29,567 nt of DNA from NCBI GenBank assembly GCA_031284225.1, contig JAITAH010000131.1, positions 1-29,567 on the forward strand, read 5' to 3'. The notes under the pieces are model-generated. The model was not told the origin of the DNA. It did no database searches and saw only the letters and a list, made by a program, of their open reading frames with translations. The translations under genes were made by a program, and so were the position numbers. The stretch is from Dysgonamonadaceae bacterium (GTDB lineage: Bacteria > Bacteroidota > Bacteroidia > Bacteroidales > Azobacteroidaceae). Shown one piece after another: positions 17,430 to 24,781 of the stretch. Within the stretch, counting starts at the first letter, position 1, and every line of letters begins with the position of its first letter.

Positions 17430-20400
17430 TTAAAAAGTTACATTAAGACCGAACGTATATGACCGCGACTTTGGATAAGAGTTGTAGTCGTAATTCGGTG
17501 TAGGAAATCCGTTTACGCCACCCGGAGACGTGTTCACGTCGGGATCGATACCCGAATATCCGTTCAGACAGAACAGATTGGCGCCCGTAACATACAGTCT
17601 GACGTTTTGTATGCCTGTCTTGTTCAAGATCGTTTTCGGCAAAGTGTAGCCTGCGGTCAGATTTTGTAAACGCAAATACGAAGCGTTTTCAACAAACTGC
17701 GAAGAAACAAGGCCGTATTCATTGTAATTCAAAGCGTATTTAGCATTTGCATTCAAAGCGTTCAACGCATTGGGGTCGTTAACGAGTTCAAGATCGCCTG
17801 AAGCGTTCACATCGTAAATCCGGTAAGTATCTTTGATAAAAGCCAGGCGATTGTTACCCATCCCGTCGTATTTGTTCCCCATCATGCTGTGCATAGCGTT
17901 GGCATTATAGATTTTTCCGCCGATTTGATAAATGAAATTGGTTGAAAAATCGAAGTTCTTATAGCCTGCGTTGATGGTGAATCCGCCGGTGTGTTCGGGC
18001 ATTGCCTTTCCGATGATGGTTTTGTCGGCGTCGTCAACAAAGCCGTTTTTATCGGTATCGGCAAACTTGACCATACCGGGGAACGCGGTTTGTCCGGCAG
18101 GACGCTTGAAACCCGCGGTCGAATTGGCCGAATAGTTGGTAATTCCTTTAATATCGGGAACTCCGGCTTTCAAAGTATAAACTCCCGTTGCGGCGTCGTA
18201 ATTAAAATCGTCAACGGTATAGAATCCTTCCGATTGAAAGCCTTGAATCAGTCCGACGGGTTGACCTTCCCGGATAATGTAATCGTAAGACGGACGGGTC
18301 ATCGTTGATCCCCAGCCGGTGCGCGTATCTACAAGAACGCCTTCCGTCAATTTATCGACATTGTTGCGGTTGAAATTATAGGTCAGATTCAGATCTAAAC
18401 GCCAGTCTTTGGTGCGGATGACGCTTGCTCCCAGTGCAAGTTCAACCCCTTTGTTAGAAGTTTGACCCACGTTCTGGAACTGATAACTATAACCGGAAGA
18501 CGGATCTACAGGTACTTTCATAAGGATATCCTTCGTCGTGTTCCAATAAACGTCGATACTTCCGCGTATTTTGTTTTTCAGAAAACCGTAGTCGATACCC
18601 AGGTTGCGCGAAACGGTAAATTCCCAGCTCAAGTCGTCGTTTCCAAGCATTTCGCCGGGGATATATACGGTAACCTGTTCGCCGTCCACCAGGATGGTAC
18701 TGGTTTTCCAGGTTTCTTTCCAAAGGGAAGGCGAGATATTATCGTTCCCCGACGAACCGTAAGCCAGACGAAGTTTCAAGTTGTCGATATTACTGCCTTC
18801 CATAAAGGCTTCATCGGAAATACGCCAGGCGGTTGCAACGGAGGGGAATATTCCCCAACGGTTGTTGGGCGCAAATTTGGAAGAACCGTCTGCCCGGAGC
18901 GTTGCCGTCAAAAGGTACCGGTCTAAGTAGGAATAGAAGGCGCGCCCGAACAACGACCAGGTATGCGACGGAGTCCCTATCGAGTAGCTGAATTGATCTT
19001 TGCCTGCGGCGTTGGGATTGTAGCCGGTCATATTGATCATCCCGAAAGCATCGTCCATCGAGAATCCTTCGGGATAGCCGTAACCGTCAATCACGCTTTC
19101 GCTGGAATTGGACGAAAGCAATTCATTACCCACCATGACGGACAGTTTGTTTTTTTCGCCCAAGCCCTGGAGATCGTAATTCACAGTGGACGTCCAACGC
19201 ATTCCATCGCCTTCGCTTTGAGTGAGTTTAGCTTCGCTGTAAGGCGAAACGGACGGATTGCCCGCATCCCAATATTTCGTAGTGTTCCAGTTTTTATACA
19301 AAGACAGTTCGCTTTTAGCCGTTAAGCCTTTCAGAACGTTCCAGGTTAAGCCCGCCGTTCCCGTCAGTCGCTGACGAACAGAAATATTCGTATAGTTTTC
19401 GATGTTGGTAACCGGATTTCTGTCTTCTTCCACGTTGGCGCTACCGGTTCCGAAATGGCCGGCATTCCCATCGCCCAGAGGGCTATCCACAGGCCGGTAA
19501 CCGTAAACGGAAGTAGCCATACCAAAAGAGGTACCGGTGATTTGGCGTTGTCCGTAACGAAGATCGATGTTGGAAGTCAAATTTTTGGCTATTTTCTGTT
19601 CGATTTTGAAGTTGGCGTTATAGCGTTTGAAATCGGAAAGGATACGAATTCCTTCATCGTCGGAATAATTAAAAGTAGCATAATACTTGGTATTTGCACT
19701 GCCGCCCGACAAAGAAAGGTCGTGATTCCACGAAGAGGCGGTACGCATCAAATCGTTCACGTAGTTGTGAGTCTGCACATTTTTGTAGTCGTTGAGACGA
19801 TTGCCGTTGGCCGAACCCAGTCCGAAATATTTCGCGATAGCGGCGCCGTCGGTGGCTGCATAAGAAGTGGCATACGACCAGTTCCAGAGCACATAATCGT
19901 AAGCGTCGAGCACGTCGAGCACGCGCGGATTTTCTTTCGCCTGATAATACGCATTGTATCGGACAACCGGTTTGCCTTCCCGGGCACTTTTGGTGGTAAT
20001 ATGGATCACCCCGTTTGCACCGCGTGCACCGTAAATAGCAATTGTGGCTGCGTCCTTCAGGACGTCGATACTTTCGACATTATCCACCGGAATATCGTCA
20101 ATACTGCCCACCGGAGTCCCGTCCACAATATACAGCGGCTCATTGCTTTGGGTAATCGAGCCGCCGCCCCGCACCCGGATCGACATGGTTGCGCCCGGTC
20201 GGCCGTCCTGAGAAATGACGTTTACCCCCGGAAGCTGGCCTTGCAAAGCCTGAGCGATGTTGGTAACCGGATTAGCCGCCAGTTTTTCGCCGCTAACCGA
20301 AGCGACGGAACCGGTCAGGTCGCGTCGTTTCATAGTGCCGTAACCGACGACCACCACTTCGTCCAACGCCTGCTGGTCTTCTTTCAGCACAACGTTGACG

Positions 20401-20684
20401 GTCGATTGGTTACCCACTTTGATTTCTTGAGTCAGATAACCCACATAAGAGAATACGAGTATCGAATTTTCATTCAGGTTGGATAACGTGTAACGCCCGT
20501 CCAAATCCGAAATCGTTCCGTTCGCCGGTACCCCTTTTTCCTGTACCGTTACATTAATCATAGACTCGCCGCCGACATCGGTAACGGCGCCCGATACGCT
20601 GCGTCCTTGCGCAAAAGAAAGCAAGCTTGTTGTTGCCATAAGCAGAAACAAGCTTCCTTTTTTAAATAATTGTTTTAAATACAT
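17430..20684 (-). CDS. SusC/RagA-family TonB-dependent outer-membrane transporter (unit 2)
   Basis: 1084 residues. SusC proteins import oligosaccharides across the outer membrane using TonB energy. Seen: a signal peptide ending near SFAQ (residue 26); a carboxypeptidase-regulatory-like beta-sandwich (about 28-102) with VSGAVTD and SDLDGRYTL; the conserved DEVVVVGYG segment (108-116); a plug domain (about 117-235) with RVRGGGSI, PLYIVDG, IDVLKDAATIAIYGARGANGV; then a large beta-barrel ending in NVTF, whose terminal Phe is typical of outer-membrane barrels. There is no STN anti-sigma-contact domain, so control by a SusC-linked ECF sigma pathway is unlikely. It opens the long operon; the 468-bp non-coding gap before it holds candidate control elements. 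Its susD partner follows after 19 bp. It is clearly diverged from the other SusC in the window, so the two probably import different glycans or chain lengths. Confidence 0.97.
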   Translation of the reverse strand: MYLKQLFKKGSLFLLMATTSLLSFAQGRSVSGAVTDVGGESMINVTVQEKGVPANGTISDLDGRYTLSNLNENSILVFSYVGYLTQEIKVGNQSTVNVVLKEDQQALDEVVVVGYGTMKRRDLTGSVASVSGEKLAANPVTNIAQALQGQLPGVNVISQDGRPGATMSIRVRGGGSITQSNEPLYIVDGTPVGSIDDIPVDNVESIDVLKDAATIAIYGARGANGVIHITTKSAREGKPVVRYNAYYQAKENPRVLDVLDAYDYVLWNWSYATSYAATDGAAIAKYFGLGSANGNRLNDYKNVQTHNYVNDLMRTASSWNHDLSLSGGSANTKYYATFNYSDDEGIRILSDFKRYNANFKIEQKIAKNLTSNIDLRYGQRQITGTSFGMATSVYGYRPVDSPLGDGNAGHFGTGSANVEEDRNPVTNIENYTNISVRQRLTGTAGLTWNVLKGLTAKSELSLYKNWNTTKYWDAGNPSVSPYSEAKLTQSEGDGMRWTSTVNYDLQGLGEKNKLSVMVGNELLSSNSSESVIDGYGYPEGFSMDDAFGMINMTGYNPNAAGKDQFSYSIGTPSHTWSLFGRAFYSYLDRYLLTATLRADGSSKFAPNNRWGIFPSVATAWRISDEAFMEGSNIDNLKLRLAYGSSGNDNISPSLWKETWKTSTILVDGEQVTVYIPGEMLGNDDLSWEFTVSRNLGIDYGFLKNKIRGSIDVYWNTTKDILMKVPVDPSSGYSYQFQNVGQTSNKGVELALGASVIRTKDWRLDLNLTYNFNRNNVDKLTEGVLVDTRTGWGSTMTRPSYDYIIREGQPVGLIQGFQSEGFYTVDDFNYDAATGVYTLKAGVPDIKGITNYSANSTAGFKRPAGQTAFPGMVKFADTDKNGFVDDADKTIIGKAMPEHTGGFTINAGYKNFDFSTNFIYQIGGKIYNANAMHSMMGNKYDGMGNNRLAFIKDTYRIYDVNASGDLELVNDPNALNALNANAKYALNYNEYGLVSSQFVENASYLRLQNLTAGYTLPKTILNKTGIQNVRLYVTGANLFCLNGYSGIDPDVNTSPGGVNGFPTPNYDYNSYPKSRSYTFGLNVTF

Positions 20685-20726
20685 AAATACTGTTTTTTAA
20701 TGAGCATTAGATTATATATCTCGGTA

Positions 20727-20734
20727 CAATATTA
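20727..20734 (-). promoter_or_regulatory. Candidate -7 box of the unit 2 susC promoter
   Basis: The minus strand reads TAATATTG, one mismatch from the Bacteroidota -7 consensus TAnnTTTG. It would place the transcript start about 36 nt before the susC ATG at 20684. I see no TTTG at the -33 position; instead the direct repeat at 20756-20788 lies just upstream, as expected for a promoter that needs an activator. This is inference from a short motif. Confidence 0.3.
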
Positions 20735-20755
20735 TGGTATTTTTTGTTCATCCGA

Positions 20756-20788
20756 GGGGGTGAAATTGATTTAGAACGGGGGTGAAAA
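20756..20788. promoter_or_regulatory. 10-bp direct repeat at 22-bp spacing, candidate regulator-binding site
   Basis: GGGGGTGAAA occurs at 20756-20765 and again at 20778-20787 (TTTCACCCCC on the coding strand). The 22-bp period equals about two helical turns, so a dimeric regulator could bind both copies on one face of the DNA. The repeat lies immediately upstream of the candidate -7 box. Hybrid two-component regulators, common in pectin PULs, bind near such promoters, but no regulator gene is in the window. Confidence 0.4.
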
Positions 20789-20821
20789 CGTTTTTTTCGA
20801 TTCCGTATGATTGGGGAGGCT

Positions 20822-20905
20822 TTTTGAGTTTTTTGTACTAAGGACGAGACTTTCAAAAAAGCCTTTTGAGCCTTTTGTCATAAGGGAGAAACCTTCAAGA
20901 AAAAC
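20822..20905. repeat. Degenerate 42-bp tandem duplication upstream of susC
   Basis: Two head-to-tail copies, 20822-20863 and 20864-20905, agree at about three quarters of positions. Shared blocks include TTTTGAG, TTTTGT, TAAGG and TTCAA. The stretch is non-coding and lies 138-221 bp upstream of the susC start. It may be a decayed duplication or a second array of regulatory sites. Confidence 0.55.
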
Positions 20906-21009
20906 CCCAAAATAAAGGCTTGCGACAGAAGGAAAAAGCATAGTTTACTAAATTTTGCCGACTGAGAGTAACGTCGAATTTGGGATTTTTAGAGGCGTCC
21001 TTAATGCAA

Positions 21010-21119
21010 CAAGAAGCCGTCTTTCATTCATTTTAATATTTTTTTCTAATACCTAATTGAGTTCAAACTCAACTATTCAATTCTCAAAGAGTAAAAATGA
21101 ATTGAGAGACGGCCTCTTG
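21010..21119. repeat. Long imperfect inverted repeat (about 25-bp arms) with an inner hairpin
   Basis: The left arm 21010-21034 and the right arm 21094-21119 are reverse complements apart from two mismatches and a one-base bulge (core AAGCCGTCT versus AGACGGCCT). Between them, TTGAGT-TCAA-ACTCAA at 21057-21072 forms a second small hairpin. The element starts 34 bp past the stop of the beta-helix lipoprotein gene. It could end the unit 1 transcript, but the arm is not followed by a clear T-run on the minus strand, so a small non-autonomous mobile element or an mRNA 3'-end stabiliser is equally possible. Confidence 0.6.
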
Positions 21120-21152
21120 CTTATGTTTATGTGCCCTAATTGATAAATTCGT

Positions 21153-22760
21153 TTATTTCCACCACCGGGGATCGCCGACTTTGTTCAATAAAGCGCTGTT
21201 GGTAATCTTAAAGTTTGTGTTTTGCGGATCGGCAAAGAGGGCGGTCGTTGTTTCGCTCAAGCGTTCCAAATCGCTGATTGGATTCTGCGCTTCACCGGTT
21301 GAGGCATTTAACGTCCATTCCAAATCGCTGGTGCGGAAGCTGCCGTCAACAGTAATATTTGTGGTTGCGCTTCGCATACCACGAATTTTGCTGTCCCAAC
21401 CGATACCGAAAATACAGTTTTTAATAGTAATACCTCCCGGAAGCGTTTGATTGTTATAATCAATGATGTAATTGCCTTCGCCCTTCGGAGCATAACAAAC
21501 GGTGAGATTTTCCATTATTACCGAGTTGCACAGATTTGTGGGAGACGGTTTAGAGGCTATTGCAATTTTTTCAGCATGGGAAATCGTAGTATTTTTGATA
21601 ACAACTTCTTTGAAATACGCTTCTGCATGGTCGGCGTTAGTAACCCCGTAACCGCCGAGTGAATCCATTACACAATTTTCGATCGTGATTTTGTCGATTT
21701 GTGTAGCTACTTGTGCTCGGATTACCCCGCGTTTGTAACGGATATCGCAATTTCTTAGAATTAGTTCCCCCAGTTTTCCATTGGCTTGATTGAAGTTGAA
21801 TACATAACGTCCGCCAAAATTGCCGGCGTCCCTTGGACTGCTCGGATGATCCGTAAAGATGATATTATCAAAAGAAATAAGAGGTATGTTCGCGTTGGAT
21901 ACGATGGCGAAACTGCCGTTATCTTCAAGAATGGCGCTACCTTCAAAACTGAGGCCGGTGATAAATTTAACGCTGGCGCCAAAGTTGATCGTGGCGAACT
22001 CGTAACGTGTTCCTCCCGACAGTACTACTGTAAGTCCATTGGGATATTGCGCTTCCAATTCGGTGAAGTAGGTTTGAGTGAGTACCGAATAGGCTTCCGA
22101 CGGATCTAACGATCGCAGATCTACATAATCTCCCTCAATTATTTGGGAGATAACGGTATTATAATCCATTTCGCCTAAATATTCATCGCCGAGATAGGCT
22201 TGGATGGTATAGGTGGTGGATGGATTCAAATCCCGGATAATAACAATTTTCTCATCATTGTCTTCGGCTGTCAGATCAATCGTTTTTATGTATTCTTTGC
22301 CGATATAGACTTGCAAGTTGTCGTAGGATTCGACTTCCCATTTCACCCGGATTTGCGTATCGATACAATCGCTTGCCGTAGGCGATAACAGTTTGGTCGG
22401 GAATTTAGCCGTTTTACCGGTATAGATAACCGGTTCGGAGGTAATACCATCCCCTATTCCCTGTATGCGGATATGATATTGCGTATTATACCACAGATTT
22501 TCAAACGTATATTCTTCGCCTTCGGTAGATATGTTAGCCAGAATATTCGTGAAATCAGCGGCGTCGGACAACTCTATGTTGTACGAGTTTGTTCCCGTGT
22601 AACGCTCCCAGGTTATCTTAATCCACGTGCCGCCAACGGTTCCTTCGACTACCGGGCGAAACAATCGCGGAGGAGTTCCCAAATCATCTTCATTACATGC
22701 CGTAAACATGAGCATCAGTGCGATTGCAGGAAAAAGCAATCTTTGTATTTTCAGTTTCAT
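21153..22760 (-). CDS. Surface lipoprotein with two FnIII-like domains and a beta-helix (DUF4957/DUF5123-like)
   Basis: 535 residues. Seen: a lipoprotein signal with lipobox FTAC (Cys22) followed by acidic residues NEDD, which favours export to the outer surface in Bacteroidota; two fibronectin-III-like sandwiches (about 35-115 and 125-205), each with a Tyr-rich strand such as NTQYHIRIQGIG and STTYTIQAYLG; then residues 230-530 with repeated short strands (LILRNCDI, ITIENCVM, VVIKNTTI, ITIKNCIF) spaced like the coils of a right-handed beta-helix. This layout matches proteins annotated DUF4957/DUF5123 found beside SusCD in pectin PULs. It lies 18 bp after SusD, the usual place of a SusE/F-type or surface glycan-binding protein. 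I see no obvious lyase active-site motif, so binding is more likely than catalysis, but weak enzymatic activity cannot be excluded. Confidence 0.8.
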   Translation of the reverse strand: MKLKIQRLLFPAIALMLMFTACNEDDLGTPPRLFRPVVEGTVGGTWIKITWERYTGTNSYNIELSDAADFTNILANISTEGEEYTFENLWYNTQYHIRIQGIGDGITSEPVIYTGKTAKFPTKLLSPTASDCIDTQIRVKWEVESYDNLQVYIGKEYIKTIDLTAEDNDEKIVIIRDLNPSTTYTIQAYLGDEYLGEMDYNTVISQIIEGDYVDLRSLDPSEAYSVLTQTYFTELEAQYPNGLTVVLSGGTRYEFATINFGASVKFITGLSFEGSAILEDNGSFAIVSNANIPLISFDNIIFTDHPSSPRDAGNFGGRYVFNFNQANGKLGELILRNCDIRYKRGVIRAQVATQIDKITIENCVMDSLGGYGVTNADHAEAYFKEVVIKNTTISHAEKIAIASKPSPTNLCNSVIMENLTVCYAPKGEGNYIIDYNNQTLPGGITIKNCIFGIGWDSKIRGMRSATTNITVDGSFRTSDLEWTLNASTGEAQNPISDLERLSETTTALFADPQNTNFKITNSALLNKVGDPRWWK

Positions 22761-22778
22761 ATCAGTAATACTTTTTTA

Positions 22779-24755
22779 TTAGTTGTTAGTAAATACATGA
22801 CCATATCCTTCGTTGCTCAATACTGAACTGGAGCTGAGCGTACTGGTACCTATGGGCAATAGGTAGGGTACTGCGGATTGACCTGTTTCGTCTTTGTAAC
22901 CTCTCCATGACCATTTGGTATAGTCGGCCGGTTCGTATGTTATTGATCCATCGGTAGCTGTAACTTCTTTGTACAGCGCTTTGACCCAATCTTTCTTAGC
23001 ATAATTGCCTTCGCCGTCCACATAACCGTTTTTGTCGCTTTCCGAGATAGCGTCCACCGGAGGCGTTGCGGCTTTATGGTCCGGAAGATTCAGAAAGGTG
23101 ATGGTCCCGCCTAACCGTTCGTAATATAGAACATCCGCCAAATCGGCGTATTGGGCTATTTCCGGATTTTCTAATTCCAAACCATGGGCTGCTTTCCCCA
23201 TATTATTGATGATCCGTTTGGTTTCCACAATTTTTTTACCGTAGATATTCCAGCGAACCAAATCGAATTTGCGCAGACATTCTCCTCCAAATTCCCAAGC
23301 GCGTTCATCGACAATAGCATTGAAGAAATCTTCTTTTGAAGTAAGCGCATTGATGTAGTTTTCTACTTTTTCACCCTGATCGGCGGCGCTAAATGCACGT
23401 TGGCGCACGGTTTTCAACATTTCTTTTGCTAAAGCGCTCGGCCCGTTGTTGATTTCGTTTTCAGCTTCGGCCAGCATCAGCAAAATATCGGTATAACGCA
23501 TCAGCGGCCAATTGATACCGGTCGATTTGGAAGAACCCGATCCCTGGTCGTTTTTCATCCACAGACGATTCCATTTAGCTACGGTTAAAGCAGCCACAGA
23601 TTCCATTCGTTGCTCCGTATCGCTCACGTATGAGATTTTTGAGCAAGTAACATCGCGACGGATATCTTTCGGATCAAAAGAAAAATAGTACGAGGGAGCG
23701 AAATACACTTGAATGGTGGTGGCTCCTTTCGAACCGCCGGTTACGGCGGTGCCGATACACCAACCCACATCGCCCCGGCTATTCGTAGTTCCTGTTCCGA
23801 AGGCTACTTCGTACAGTACTTCGCCGGTAGAGTTGATGATTTGTTCACATTCGTCGCGGAAGATTTTTGCATAGTCGCCCAATGCTTTGGGGCGTTCGCT
23901 GATTAATTTTTGGCAATACGCTTTTGCCAATTCGTAATATTCTTTCGAAGTGCGAGCGGTTTTTGTTTGTCCGTTGAGGGTATAAGTAACCGCCAGGTTT
24001 TCGTCGTTGGCCACATCCAAATAATCATCGGCGCGTTTCATAACGCCTTCTTTGGTCATGCCGTATCCTGCGCGGAACAGCGACAGGCGAGCGATCATTC
24101 CTAAAGCGAACTCACGGTTCATCCGTTCAACGCCGTCGGAAAATTGATCGATGTAATACATATCGCTTTCGCCATCGACTAAGTCCTGGATCATGCCGCT
24201 ATAAATAATGTTCTTGTCGGTTTTCGGACGGTCAAGTTCCATGCCGTATTTGGCAGCTTCGCGAAAGTAAGGAACATCTCCCCAAAAGTTACACAGCAGG
24301 AAATACCGGTAAGCACGCAAGCAATAGGCTTCGGCCAACATCATTTTCATGTCGGGATCATCTTTTTGTGGACTTGCCAGCATGCCTTCGATACATTGAT
24401 TGGCGCGGTCGATAGCCAGATAATTGTTTTGCCAGCGGCCGTCCATTTCACTCCAGTTCGTTAGTAAACCGCCTTGCAGCGACCAAATATCACGGCGCGA
24501 ACCGTCGGGATTAGCGCTCGGTGCGGTGGCTTCCACATCAGTATTCTGCATCCACACATTGGACATACGCGAGGTATAGTCGTCGGTAGCAAACAGGGCA
24601 TAAACGCTCAACAGCGTTTTCTTAGCGTCGCCGGTATTTGAAAATACGTAATCGGGATAAAACGACGATGGCGCTTCAGGGCTTAAAAAATCTTCGCAGG
24701 ACGTTGTCAATAAAGCTGCGATGAATAAAAGCAATATATTATGTTTAAGTTTCAT
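22779..24755 (-). CDS. SusD/RagB-family surface glycan-binding lipoprotein (unit 1)
   Basis: 658 residues from the ATG at 24755. Seen: a lipobox TTSC (Cys20) followed by EDFLSPEAP, the family N-terminal signature; helical repeats with AYCLRAYRYFLLCNFWGDVPYF, the region of SusD proteins that packs against SusC; and a C-terminal half with RYTDILLMLAEAENEIN and DERAWEFGGECLRKFDLVRW, both typical. A longer reading from 24812 would overlap the end of SusC and push the signal peptide away from the N-terminus, so it is rejected. The gene follows SusC after 26 bp and precedes the beta-helix lipoprotein by 18 bp, giving a SusC-SusD-binding protein trio with no enzyme in the same unit. It should bind a pectin-derived oligosaccharide at the cell surface; the ligand is not identifiable. 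Confidence 0.95.
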   Translation of the reverse strand: MKLKHNILLLFIAALLTTSCEDFLSPEAPSSFYPDYVFSNTGDAKKTLLSVYALFATDDYTSRMSNVWMQNTDVEATAPSANPDGSRRDIWSLQGGLLTNWSEMDGRWQNNYLAIDRANQCIEGMLASPQKDDPDMKMMLAEAYCLRAYRYFLLCNFWGDVPYFREAAKYGMELDRPKTDKNIIYSGMIQDLVDGESDMYYIDQFSDGVERMNREFALGMIARLSLFRAGYGMTKEGVMKRADDYLDVANDENLAVTYTLNGQTKTARTSKEYYELAKAYCQKLISERPKALGDYAKIFRDECEQIINSTGEVLYEVAFGTGTTNSRGDVGWCIGTAVTGGSKGATTIQVYFAPSYYFSFDPKDIRRDVTCSKISYVSDTEQRMESVAALTVAKWNRLWMKNDQGSGSSKSTGINWPLMRYTDILLMLAEAENEINNGPSALAKEMLKTVRQRAFSAADQGEKVENYINALTSKEDFFNAIVDERAWEFGGECLRKFDLVRWNIYGKKIVETKRIINNMGKAAHGLELENPEIAQYADLADVLYYERLGGTITFLNLPDHKAATPPVDAISESDKNGYVDGEGNYAKKDWVKALYKEVTATDGSITYEPADYTKWSWRGYKDETGQSAVPYLLPIGTSTLSSSSVLSNEGYGHVFTNN

Positions 24756-24781
24756 ATTTCTGGTATTAATAAGATAAAACA

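Noticed and set aside
19455..20486. Plus-strand open frame of 343 codons
   Set aside because: It is fully antisense to the plug and early barrel of the unit 2 SusC, which is unmistakable. Long mirror frames are expected from codon bias in such genes.
20822..20905. CRISPR-like array
   Set aside because: There are only two degenerate head-to-tail copies with no spacers between them and no cas genes nearby.
20685..21152. A missed small gene in the 468-bp gap
   Set aside because: No open frame of useful length with recognisable features is present on either strand; the region is AT-rich and made of repeats and hairpins.
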